Shown one piece after another: positions 21,057-31,536 of a stretch of 38,017 nucleotides of DNA (within the stretch, counting starts at the first letter, position 1; each line of letters begins with the position of its first letter). The DNA is taken from positions 1 through 38,017 of the forward strand of contig JASANE010017482.1 of the NCBI GenBank assembly GCA_030248225.1. The letters are read 5' to 3'. A model generated the notes under the pieces. It was not told where the DNA came from. It worked only from the letters and a program-made list of their open reading frames with translations, and did not search any database. The position numbers and the translations under genes were made by a program. The DNA comes from Trileptium ribeirensis (lineage: Eukaryota > Nematoda > Enoplea > Enoplida > Thoracostomopsidae).

Positions 21057-22329
21057 TACGATCCAAGCAGGACAATTCAAAAGAAAATTTAGGTTGGTAC
21101 TACGCACAGTGGTAAAAATTTTATAGGAGCAACTTGAGGGCAAACCGAAGGCTTGGATCTTAACGATAAATTTTGGGCTGAGAGTTCCGCGTTTTGAAAA
21201 GAGCCCAATTGGAGCTCACGAGAATCCTTTCATCATCCAAAGGGAGTCAAAAGGGTGGGGGTCAATTTTTAGTCGTTTCAAAATGCTCGCACATACGTAG
21301 TTCGAGCCCAGCACCTCCTGCGAGGGCGCGGTCGCAGCCCAGTATTGTTATAAATAATGCCATTGTTGTGTACCCTTAGTGGGTGACATCGTCGATTATT
21401 GTAAAATGGTTATGTTGTATTATATGAAAAAAAGGGAAAACCAAGAAGTAAAACAACTTTTGCGTGTTGCTTTAGTAGGCGAATTAGATTGACTTAAATA
21501 GGGTATACCGTTGTCATGAAGTGTGGGGCCCCCTCTAGGGTATGTTCAACGCTGTTCGGCCTGAGTGTCCGTCCCATTTCTACATGCCGCTTTCTCATCT
21601 TGTTCGCGCCCACCCTACCGTTTCTCTGTTGCATTAGCCTGCTCTTCGCCTAAGGGTTGCTTCACCGTTTGTAGTTAACTTACGGCCCTACTCGAACCAC
21701 ACGCAGTTCCACCCTTGCAGCCAATTTAATTTTTTCAACGCTTCAGCCAACTCCGCTCGTGCTCGCATCCCCGCCCGCCCCGTCAGTAACTCGTTTCGGC
21801 GCGTAGGCCACTCAGCGTATCAGGACAGATATTCCCCTACATTCGGAATAACCCTCCAATACTGTAGACCGACAAGGCCTAGTCAGCTGAGCCTTGCATC
21901 TAACTAGGATAAAACAATTTCACCTCTGTCGCTTAAGGAATCTGGGTGTCCCGGCACAACCCCTCGGCTCATCCAAGTCTTTCGACAACGGGCCCTACCG
22001 TCAGGGAACTTTCGATCTTGATATAGGGAATGGGACTCAATGGCAGAATCGAGGGAATAACGGATCAGCCTTATTACCTGTGAGCAGGCTTAGGGGACGA
22101 CCCACCCTCAGGGGGACCTCAATACCACTAGACGCGTGGGCCACTACAGGGGCCAGGCCGAACACCCTGGTAAACCCGCCGGCAGCCTGCTAAGCTAAGC
22201 GGTTCCCATCGGTCAGACCGGGGTCCACCGGGGAATCGTGTAAGTCGGGGTTGTCCGGGCACCACTGAACTGGGAGTGGTGCATCTGGGATCCCTTAGGG
22301 CCAGAACTGGTCCTAGCTAGTACATAGGT

Positions 22330-22725
22330 AAATTAGAACAATTTTCCTAATTTTGGGTCGAGAAACCATTGGGCGCGCCATACCGCCGTACCTCAAACAC
22401 CATAACTCCACAACCGGAGCTTTTATCGAAAAATCCATTTATCATATTACTACTAGTAACTCTATCGAGATTGCAGAACGTAGTGAAGCATAGGTACACC
22501 TACGCCTACGCCTTTTGCGTGCACATCAAATCAGCTCTCGGCAGCATTTGTCGATGTGCTATATGTGGACATCACACAATACCAGCACAAGTTACAACAA
22601 ATCTAAAAACCGGGCCCGAAAACACCCAAGTGAATCTTTTCAGGCGCCCAGGCCGTCAGAACAAATTTTCTAATTTTGGGACGAGGAACCATGAGGGTGC
22701 CATACCTCAAACCCCATAAGTCCAA
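22330..22725 (+). repeat. Monomer, 40-bp unit, family A copy 3, monomer
   Basis: In order: a 153-bp monomer fragment (22330-22390), the CCACAACCGGAGCTTTTATCG linker, one 40-bp unit, a full family A copy (22470-22605) and another monomer (22612-22715). The first part repeats 17300-17640 almost base for base, except that it has one 40-bp unit instead of three. Confidence 0.82.
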
Positions 22726-23640
22726 AACCGGAGCCTTAATCAAAACACAAAAAAGAGGCATCGGAATTTGTCATTTTACCATGAAATAATATCAACCAGA
22801 GAAAAAAATTCGAAAGTTACAACAAAAATAACCATGCTTCCGTCAACAGTACATTTAATAGAAGTTGTTCGCTATATGGAAGAGTGGTAAAGACCAACGC
22901 ATATTTCTGCTGTTAATTTTTTGTTTCAAAAGATAAAAGTGCCATAAATCAGCAACGTTTTCCGCGTGCATTCTTTGAATAGCAAGCATAGGTACTACAG
23001 GAACAAAAAGGCTGTATTCCACTCGTAACTCTGTCGTGATTGCAGAACGTAGTGAAGGATAGGTACATCGACGCCACACAGCCAATCAGCTCTCGATAGC
23101 ATACGTCGATATGCTATATGTGGATATCACACAATACGGCACAAATTAAAACAAAACCAACACCGGCAATAAGTTTCACATGCCCGAAGCCCCCCAAGTG
23201 AAACTTTTCAACCGCCCAGGACGTCAGATAAAAAAATTCGAATTTTGGGTCGAGAAACCATTGGGCGTGCCATACAGCCGTACCTCAAACACCATAGCTC
23301 CACAACCGGAGCTTTTATCGAAAAAGAAAAAATGCGCATTGGCATTTATCATATTACTATGAGATAAAACCCACCAGAGAAAAATTTTCGAAAGAAGATA
23401 AAAATAACCTTGCTGCCGTGAAGGGTACCAAAATGGGGTATTTAACCCGGTACCAGACCCCAAATAAATAAACGCTAGGGGATGTAAATACACAGTGAAT
23501 CGATAATGCCGGTTCTAATGAGCCAAAGATCATGAAAATCGATTAAGTCGTTCCCGAATTATGGTAGATCACACACACACAGACGGAATTTAAAAACTTT
23601 CACTACTGCAACACACAATTTCCACTACGTTCTGATTATG
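22726..23640 (+). repeat. Composite dispersed repeat (family B, A, monomer, linkers)
   Basis: The linker shared with 17020-17120 (22726-22850) is followed by family B (22907-23076), a family A copy with an internal deletion (23038-23155), monomer sequence (23140-23280), the GGAGCTTTTATCG linker (23310) and the end block shared with 15220-15310 (23540-23640). This is the most complete view of the composite unit. Confidence 0.75.
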
Positions 23641-24377
23641 ATCACATCTAATACGGATGCGTTTTATAGGTCATTAATATTATACAGTTGTATTTGTGCT
23701 CTATATGCGACAAAAGTACAGAATAAAAAAGTGTTTCTAGCAGGTCGTTCTAGGGAAACATATGTATCAGTTTCAGATAACACACACTAATACTCATTGA
23801 ACTGTTTGCCTTGAACAGTATAGACCTGCTTCATTAACCTGGGCTCTCCAAATTTGGGGAATGGGGGTCTCTGGCATTTTGAAGTTTTGTTTTACTTTTA
23901 GAACTCAACAATCCCAGCGACACATCGATCTATATTTTATACAAAACACATACCAAATAATTTCAAAACGATTTGGCCATCGAAAATGTCTTCTGCGGTA
24001 TCAGCACGCCGTTCTTCTATTGACGCTGCAAACAAACAATGACGCTGTAAAATATGATATAGAATAAAATCAATCTCATTTAGGTATAACCGATTTTTAG
24101 TAATAATATGCGCTCACGCGGCGAACAAAAGCGGAGCGCTAGTAATCCTTGAAACTAATTTCAAAGCTTAGAAATTCATGCCACAATAGTTAATATTCAT
24201 GCAAGTCCGGTGCCCATCTAAAATGTGTCATCGCCTTGCGCTCTTTGTCTAAACTCATATGCAGCTAACGCTACGAACCAAAGCCCACAACAAGCAAACT
24301 ACTTCAACTTGAAAACACTGGGTTTAGTGAAGTGGTAAATCAAATATTTACTTTTTTATTTTAATTATAGTACGAAA
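23641..24377. other. Unassigned AT-rich interval
   Basis: I see no recognisable gene, RNA or repeat here. There is a TATATTTTAT stretch near 23930 followed by an 18-codon frame near 23986, too short to support. Confidence 0.5.
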
Positions 24378-24853
24378 TAGAATTAAAGCTAGCAAACCGG
24401 CCTCTCGTTCACTTCCAAAATCTCCCATGTTAATTAGATTCTCTCCATGTCAACTAAGTCCTAAACAATTTTTACGTTTCAAAATTTATGTTTTCGTAAG
24501 CAAAAGGTTAAACATTAATTATATACCAGTATTTCCAAGAAGAAAACGTTTCAAAGCTTGAAAATACACGCATGCCGATTAACCTTTAATCATCTATAAT
24601 GAAAAAAAAAAGAAATATGACATTTTTTGGTTACAAGATTTATCAAATTTTGCGCCGGTGTCGTCCCGCCGGTTTAATAACACAGCTAATATGGTGTTAA
24701 AACAATGAAACCAACTTGTTTAAGGGGTTAAATAACTCTAAAAATTTTAAAATTTTCATTTCCGGATATTTTTTAAAGTTTGAGTCATAGCTCGAAAACA
24801 ACAGTTCTGAAAAAATGTAAAGTTCAGCAAAGCCGTAGCTCTCAATGAGATGA
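24378..24853 (+). repeat. Left arm of a large inverted repeat
   Basis: This 476-bp arm is the reverse complement of 27784-28288 with scattered differences. The outer end reads TAGAATTAAAGCTAGC and the inner end TTTGCTGAAC in the reverse direction. The right arm carries about 29 extra bases, a short internal tandem duplication of the CAAAATCTGCCATGTT type. Confidence 0.9.
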
Positions 24854-25346
24854 ACACGGTGGCTGCCATGGATGACGTCGTTGTTCAAGATAACATATGT
24901 TGGCCTATATACTACTGCGCCGCTTGTTAACAGTAATACACTAAAATATTTCATCGCAGCTAAAGAATCATCTAACCAAATGTTCTTTTTTCGAATATTA
25001 CGTTTAACGACCACTTTTCATTTCAATTCTATTTCCAAATTTACAAAAAATATTTTACAGTTATATTTGTAACTTTTGAATAAATTTTTACAGCATAGTA
25101 GTAAACACTGTGGCTGCCATGGATGACGTCGTTCTTCAAGGTAACATATGTTGGCTCATATACTACTGCGCCGTTTGTTAACAGTAATACACTAAAATAT
25201 TTCATCGCAGCTAAAGAATCATCTAACCAAATGTTCTTTTTTCGAATATTACATTTAACGACCACGTTTCATTTCAATTCTAATTCCAAATTTACAAAAA
25301 ATATTTTACAGTTATATTTGTAACTTTTGAATAAATTTTCACAACA
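24853..25346 (+). repeat. 251-bp tandem duplication
   Basis: Two units start at 24853 and 25104 with AACAC(G/T)GTGGCTGCCATGG and are about 96-97% identical by eye. The first unit abuts the inner end of the left inverted-repeat arm. Each unit has a short minus-strand frame (MVVK-NIRKKNIWLDDSLAAM...), open for about 60 codons in both. The first runs on through the inverted-repeat arm to 105 codons. No family is recognised. Confidence 0.9.
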
Positions 25347-27783
25347 TATCAATGGTCTCACTATAGTATGTTGTTGATGGCTTAAATGCTTTTTGGTTAG
25401 TTTTAAGGTTACGTTATTTTAAAAGTCTTGAAGGTTTAAGTTTTGATTTTTCAAGTTTCCGGTTTTAAAGTTTGGGGTTTGAGGTATGGCACTGTCTTGC
25501 TTAATCCAAAGTGGAGGGGCCCCCGGCATTTTAGGCTACTTTTGGCAAAAATTTGGATACCCCCGGCTCAAAAGCCCCCTGCTGTGAAAAATAAACGTCT
25601 AAACGCAACAAGATAAGGCAAAAAATTGAAACCCTAAGCAAAGTCCGGCACCCCCGGCTAGTGAGCGAAAATGTATTCTCACGTGTACGGCTGAAAAGTT
25701 TCACTTGCTGGTTTTCTGGTATGGGATACTCATTGCCGACGATTGTTTTGCCCCGCGACCCATGGGTGCGGGTGTACGGTGCCCCTCGTTATTCGACCCA
25801 AAAATGCTAATTTTATTTTGAGACTGATAGCTTGCACTTGCGGATTTACGGGTATAGCAAATATACAACAGGGGTGTACCTCTGTCCAAGTATTTACATG
25901 CTAAAATGTACCTAATCTAAATTCAGATAATCATATGCTTGTAAATACATTTATACGGTTGCATTGTCGTACCATTTTCACTAAAAGGGTTCTAGTGTGA
26001 GTTCAAGGCTTTACTTTTATCCGTATAACCTGCTATTCGGAAGATATTTACGTCACTGAAGCTCAACGGATAGCAATCCTTGGTGTTAGACTGTTGGAGC
26101 AACATATCTAGATATGCGTTTGCTGTTTCCGCAAGGATACCTGATGTCTGGAAACAGACACGGCTGAGAACTGTCGGCGTTGTTGCTTCGGTAATAACGG
26201 CCCTGTTAATGCATTAACAGTGTGCAAGACGAACGCTCTACGACATACGCGAGTTGCTCAGCTGCAGCTTACAGACCCTTCGGGGCTGACAAATGGGCGA
26301 GGACCAGGAAAGGCATCAAATAAAATGTTTAGATATGTTGCTTTGACATTTCAAGATCCAGATTTGCTAAAACATTGACTTGATTGAACGAAAGTATTCT
26401 TTTAAAACAGGTTGCAGATGCGGAAAAAATTAATGCCTCGGGAGCAGAATTAAGACAAGTCATAGAAAATGGCAGATGGGAAGTTCTATTCTGATGATGA
26501 AAAAGGTAACAGATGTGCAGAACCTCTGCCAAAAAATTTTGAGGGCAGTTGGAGATAGGTATATATATATTTCATGGTGAACAAATGTGGAGAACCTCCG
26601 CTGGACTTAGGTATATATTTATTTAAAAACGATAACCTCTGCCCAAATTTTTGGCGGGAATTGGATTTATTATTTTGGTGATGCAAAGAGTAACAGGTGT
26701 ATCGTACTCCTCAATCTTTGCACCATCTAGTTAGTAAAAACAGTGCCGTTAAACCAAATGGTATTGGCGAAGCTTTTAGTTGATCCTTTAAAGAGCGATT
26801 ATTCCAACACTGGTGTCGGGTTTTCAAACTACGTAGCTAGGGCAAAATTGCATCGCTCAATTGAATAAAATTTAAGTCACATAAGGCCAAGCCGGACACC
26901 ATTTAGGTGATAAATCATTGTAGTGAATCCATAACTTGTGGTTTTTGTGACAGGCATCAGGCTGTGACCTTGAAACTACTGGCTGATTTACGTAAATATG
27001 TATTGTCAAGTAAGATATATTTAATATGTACATCCAAATTATGTTCTGCGTGAATTCAACCTAAGAATACATATATGATTATCATAGGTCCCATTTCTTA
27101 TCTTGGCCGTTGTCGCCAAGTTACTTATCGAAAAACGGATACCCCGAAGCAATGGAAGTAAACGCGACTCGACACTTAAAATATCATAGTACAAGGAGTT
27201 AAAAATAGACTAAAGCGACTGGTGTTATATTACATTATACCAGGATTTATGATCTACATCGCGACACATAAAGCAGTTATAATGAAGGCCAACTGTTGTC
27301 ATAATGGTGGAACGATGTTCTCTTTTTCTTCTCTTTTTTGTTCTCTTCTAGAAAAATCAACGACAATCAAATTACACAAGCTTGTTGTTTTTGCGATCTA
27401 TCGAAAGTTACTAATATTTTAAAGTATCGAATTCACCAAAATTTTAAACCGAACAAAATATATATGTACGTATTATTGATACTATTGTTAATACGCCTAA
27501 TATGTGACAACACCAATATCTGCGATCAGCATTTAATCGGTAAGTATTTACATTTATACGTCATATGTAAATAGGTTCGCTCAGACTGTGGGCCACCTAA
27601 AGCTCATATACGCTCTATATTACGGAACAAAGCTACCCAGCGTTCATTGGTCAACTACGGTGGTTTAAGGGGAACATATAATATCAAACTTGAGAAGTGT
27701 ACCAATCTTTTAATATATCTGTAGTGGACAGTAGCATAGGATTCTTACATAGGCCAAACTTTCTAGATTTAAGATGCGTTAAG
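25347..27783. other. Interior of the inverted repeat, no recognisable gene
   Basis: I see no transposase-like frame. One reversed, diverged 153-bp monomer lies at about 25690-25850. Near 26110-26220 there is a stem CTGTTTCC/GGAAACAG and a perfect 18-bp palindrome. At 26500-26700 three loosely related stretches share (ac)CTCTGCC-AAATTTT-GG. Frames at 27222-27574 are short and without motifs. Confidence 0.5.
25690..25850 (-). repeat. Isolated 153-bp monomer, reverse orientation, diverged
   Basis: On the minus strand this keeps the monomer landmarks in order: the ACCCATGGGTCGC(G) region, a GCAAAACAATC block, CAATGAGTATCCCATACCAGAAAACC, then AAGTGAAACTTTTCAGCCG. It is separate from the array and inside the inverted repeat. 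Confidence 0.65.
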
Positions 27784-28288
27784 TCATCTCATTAAGAGCT
27801 ACGGCTTTGCTGAACTTTACATTTTTTCAGAACTGTTGTTTTCGAGCTATGACTCAAACTTTAAAGAATATCCCGAAATGAAAATTTTAAAATTTTTAGA
27901 GTTATTTAACCCCTTAAACAAGTTTGTTTCATTGTTTTAACACCATATTAGCTGTGTTATTAAACCGGCGGGACGACACCGGCGCAAAATTTGATAAATC
28001 TTGGAACCAAAAAATGTCATATTTCGTTTTTTTCATTATAGATGATTAAAGGTTAATCGGGCATGCGTGTTTTTTCAAGCTTTGAAACGTTTTCTTATTA
28101 GAAATAGTGGTATATAATTAATGTTTAACATTTTGCTTACAAAAACATAAATTTTGAAACGTAAAAAATGTTTGGACTTAGTTGGACATGGAGAGAATCT
28201 AATTAACATGGCAGATTTTGAATGGGGCGGTCCCAACATGGGAGATTTTGGAAGTGAACGAGAGGCCGGTTTGCTAGCTTTAATTCTA
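27784..28288 (-). repeat. Right arm of the large inverted repeat
   Basis: This 505-bp arm is complementary to 24378-24853. It ends at its outer side with GCTAGCTTTAATTCTA, directly before a short AT stretch and the C/A-rich block at 28310. Confidence 0.9.
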
Positions 28289-28309
28289 GCTCTAATTTTA
28301 AAAAAAAGA

Positions 28310-28465
28310 ATCCCCCAAAAGCCCGGCCCACAAACACCCCACCCAACCACACACAACCCCCCAGCCACAACACCCCGCCAAACCCCACACAAAAGAACAC
28401 ACAACAACCCCCCCAACACACACACACCCCCCCACCCCCAACCCCACCACCCCAAACACAAGAAA
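28310..28465. repeat. C/A-rich low-complexity block
   Basis: About 155 bases are almost only C and A on the plus strand, with runs such as CCCCCC and ACACACACAC, so the minus strand is G/T-rich and quadruplex-prone. The block lies exactly between the inverted-repeat arm and the reversed family A copies. Long open frames over it (for example 28154-28492) are compositional. Confidence 0.85.
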
Positions 28466-29011
28466 CTTGTAACTTGTGCTGGTATTGTGTGATGTCCACA
28501 TATAGCATATCGACGAATGCTATCGAGAGCTGATTTGATGTGCACGCAAAAGGTGTACGCGTAGGTGTACCTATGCTTTACTACTTTCTGCAATCTCGAT
28601 AGAGTTACTAGTAGTAATATGATAAATGGATTTTTTCGATAAAAGTTACTAGTAGATATATGATAGATGTTACTAGTAGTAATATGATAAATGGATTTTC
28701 TCGATGGAGTTACTAATGTTAGATGACTTTTACTGATTAATTTTACAGGTGTGGGTATAGCATATCGACGAATGCTATCGAGAGCTGATTTGATGTGCAC
28801 GCAAAAAGTGTACGCGTAGGTGTACCTATGCTTCACTACGTTCTGCAATCTCAATCGAGTTACTAGTAGTAATATGATAAATGGATTTTTTCGATAAAAG
28901 TTACTAGTAGATATATGATAGATGTTACTAGTAGTAATATGATAAATGGATTTTTTCGATGGAGTTACTAATGTTAGATGACTTTTACTGATTAATTTTA
29001 CAGGAATCGGT
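28466..29011 (-). repeat. 255-bp tandem duplication of family A plus 40-bp units
   Basis: The start TATAGCATATCGACGAATGC occurs at 28501 and 28756, exactly 255 bp apart. Each unit holds a reversed family A copy, reversed 40-bp units and the same TGACTTTTACTGATTAATTT plus ACAG end. The second unit runs into module M at 29004; the first ends ACAGGTGTGGGTA, so a few bases of the module exon were copied too. Confidence 0.88.
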
Positions 29012-30310
29012 ATGCGGACTGTACAGCGGGCTTTACAAACGACCTAACGGTCATTTCAAATCAAGTACACACTTCATGGAAATTATTGATGCGTACAACT
29101 TACGGGTAAAGGTCTCGAAATACGCTGACTGTAATCCCATTACTTTAAGAAGCTTTAAGAAAGCATTGAAAGAAGATAGCGAGGTTAAATCGTGTAAAGA
29201 AGAATTTTAGCGGTGGCGTTTTCAGTGTGATAAATTAGCCAAAACAAAATCTGACGGAACTTTTCTTATGGCAGATATTGAAGCGTTCGCCGCCAGCCGA
29301 ACAGTTACTGGCGCGGAACTAATTGTGGATTTTTAAAGACTACTGGATTTTGTGTTCAACGAAATAATTTGTTAGCTCTACCGCAAACCCCTTTACAAAT
29401 TAAAGTCGTAGCGTCAAACGAATCGCTTTTGCGTTGTACCGCACAATCAGAATGTGCACCACGCTGATCCAGCTTGCAACCATTTGCAATTGAATTACAT
29501 CGCTCACTGAAAGCCGAAAATTCAAGTCGTAGTTTGTTGGCTGTTGTTTCTGACTATGCACAAGCACTATCAGATGTAAGTCAAAATAGACGCACTACAC
29601 AACAGTCCGAAAGAACTGCTGCGCGGCGAGCTAGCCGCAACATTACGGTTCAGTTGGAAACGTTGGCTTCTAGTGCGGGTACGGATAATGTTAATGATGA
29701 GGAATCAAACGACGACGAGTATGTTGACGGTGATTGCAGTGAACCTGGAACTATTGCTTCGTACTCTAGCGACGATTGTGCCGAACGATCAGATGACAGC
29801 AAAGTCTGACAGGTATTAAATAAGGACCAAGACGATTGGTCAGCAATATCCATTGAACAAAATAGTGCCGAACCGAGCTGTCTGGAAGCTCAAAGTATCC
29901 GATCTTCTGAACTAAGCGTACCTCGTATATAGGGCTTGTCAGGAAATAAAGATTTGCTTCCATCGGACGTGGTACCGATGGTTACTCTAAGTCCCGCTGC
30001 AAAGTTTTCGAAATATATTCGGAAGAAACAAAGTACTGACTGGACGCCGCATTACGTGGATATTGTGCTGAATAAAATTAATCGTTACGAACCCCTGCTT
30101 CAGCTTCTGAAGGCTTCTAACGAAAAAGGCTTTCCGAAACCTGGCGTTTAGCCAAAAATTTATGGTATCTTTGAAATAGCACAGAATGCGACATTTGTTA
30201 TAAGAAACAAAAGGCAATAAAAGCATTATTGCCATTATTGCACTACACAACTGGAGGTGCGATGTTGGATACCAAATCGCTCGAGCCGCTCCAACAGTAT
30301 TCCAAGTATT
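28971..30310 (+). pseudogene. Module M, right copy: unrecognised gene remains
   Basis: Collinear, in the opposite orientation, to 6153-7481. After TTTTACAG (ending 29003) an open frame runs from 29004 through NGHFKSSTHFMEIIDAYNL and ITLRSFKKALKEDSEV to a TAG at 29207-29209. Further frameshifts and stops follow, for example around 29330 and 29806. Frames at 29474-29809 and 29936-30151 keep the Ser/acid-rich middle and the KYIRKKQSTDWTPH C-terminal part. Similarity to the left copy ends at about 30310, within the frame that continues into the SET protein. Confidence 0.72.
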
Positions 30311-31164
30311 CCAACATGGCAACTGCAGATCCGGTAAGCTCTCAATTTCCGCCGCACTATGAATCTCACGATCGGTCAGCTCCAAATACAACAGGTATCC
30401 AGTATTCATATCACGCTGATACCCGAGAAGCTATAAGAGACAGAGGTGAGCTACAAGAAACAGAATCTAATCAGTGCGGCTCCAAAGACCATGTCCCTAT
30501 AGCATTACCTTCAGAGTCATCCTCCGCTCACTCCGCGTGTGATGCTGCAGTCGTTGATGGCGCTGACTGCTCGACTGATACGCCTTTACAGTTAATGACA
30601 AATCCAAGTGTAAGGCGTGGTTTATGGCAAAGAAAACCTGTGTCTGTTACTAACGTAAGTTTAGAGACAGATTATCTCGATAATTCTTCATTATCTATAA
30701 ATGAATTGGACCAGCCCTGGTATCACGTCAAAAAAATAACTCGCGCCACAACGGAAAAAATGGATAATCGGATTTTCATTAAACCCGATACCGTTACGTA
30801 CGATATGATTCGTAAGCAGCAATATAATTACCTTGACACAAAGCCGTTTGAAGGTCGCGGATACGGTTTGATCGTTGCCGAAGATAACGCCATTAAAGCG
30901 GGATCTTTTATTTTCGATTACGGGGCACATAATACTTTATGGCGGCAGAAAGATCACGAAGTAATGATGCAAGGACTATGTGATTCTGAGCAGGAGTGTG
31001 ACCGTAAAAGAATGGAGCTCATCAAGACATAAAGGCTAGAGTACACAGATTACAAAATAAGTGAAAGTGAGGGAAATGTTTTCATTTGTAGATGTCTCAG
31101 AACAGTCTTAGCTAAATACGCTAACTATTCAAAAAACCATTTTATCGCTGCGTTGTGTCATATT
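30229..31164 (+). pseudogene. SET-domain protein, N-terminal part, split by the gypsy insertion
   Basis: A 267-aa frame (30229-31032) ends at a TAA, but the same frame stays open beyond it to the gypsy LTR at 31164. Residues 1-27 equal the module M downstream frame. Residues ~30-200 are low in complexity and unassigned. From 207 on, FEGRGYGLIVAEDNAIKAGSFIFDYG matches the first strands of a SET domain (the GRG-x-G cofactor loop and the 'K-x-G-x-F-I-x-x-Y' strand). After the stop the frame reads EGNVFICR and KYANYSKN (31116-31133), corresponding to the N-H-S motif with His replaced by Tyr. SET enzymes transfer methyl groups from S-adenosylmethionine to lysines, often on histones. Confidence 0.72.
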
Positions 31165-31517
31165 TGTTGCGTTTCTTGAGAGTAAGAAAGTAACCCCAAG
31201 AAATAAAGCGAACGAAAACAAACAACTGTTGCAAGAGAGCGGAGGAATACGGAGCGATTTTATTCCAAAGTGAAACATACAATCCACAGATTCTAAATGA
31301 ATGAAAACTGAATACTTATATACTGGAGTCATGATGCAATAACGCCTACAGGAAATGGTTTCATGCCAATAGTCCACGTATAGTAATTAGTCATAATGAT
31401 GCAATGTTTACCTGATGTAATATGTTTACATAAGATAATTCATCATGTGCGTTTTAGCTATCTTCGATCAGTGGCATAGACGTGAATAGTGTGAAACAGA
31501 AGCACGGCACGACAACA
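31165..31517 (-). repeat. Gypsy 3' LTR (left)
   Basis: It starts TGTTGCGTTTCTTGAG and ends GGCACGACAACA on the plus strand. It aligns base for base with 36177-36529, with about a dozen substitutions and no gaps seen. Confidence 0.95.
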
Positions 31518-31533
31518 CCTCCCTACCAGTTTG
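31518..31533 (-). promoter_or_regulatory. Gypsy polypurine tract
   Basis: Immediately internal to the 3' LTR, the minus strand reads GGTAGGGAGG up to the LTR start. Such a purine run primes plus-strand synthesis in LTR retrotransposons. Confidence 0.7.
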
Positions 31534-31536
31534 TGA

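Larger units (their letters stand above)
17776..22325. other. 4.5-kb segment unlike its surroundings, no convincing gene
   Basis: Family A sequence stops at about 17773 and 153-bp monomer sequence resumes at about 22330, so this block interrupts the repeat domain. It contains no frame above about 100 codons with a recognisable motif. It holds an AT-rich degenerate short tandem stretch (18310-18440), a 16-bp perfect inverted repeat (18762-18777/18857-18872), a TATAAAAG box (20180-20187), paired structured repeats near 20300 and 20880, and GC-rich hairpin-prone sequence at 21500-22320. It might be a large insertion or an ncRNA-like locus. I cannot identify it. Confidence 0.5.

Noticed and set aside
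17776..22325. Ribosomal RNA or rDNA spacer
   Set aside because: I found no stretch I could match to conserved 18S, 5.8S, 28S or 5S segments. The GC-rich hairpins alone are not enough.
24872..25323. Plus-strand 66-codon frames in both 251-bp units
   Set aside because: They are duplicates of each other by tandem duplication and overlap the minus-strand frames. Neither strand shows a known motif.
28154..28492. Proline/histidine-rich protein frame of 112 codons
   Set aside because: The frame is an artefact of the C/A-only block. Its start lies in the inverted-repeat arm and its end in family A.
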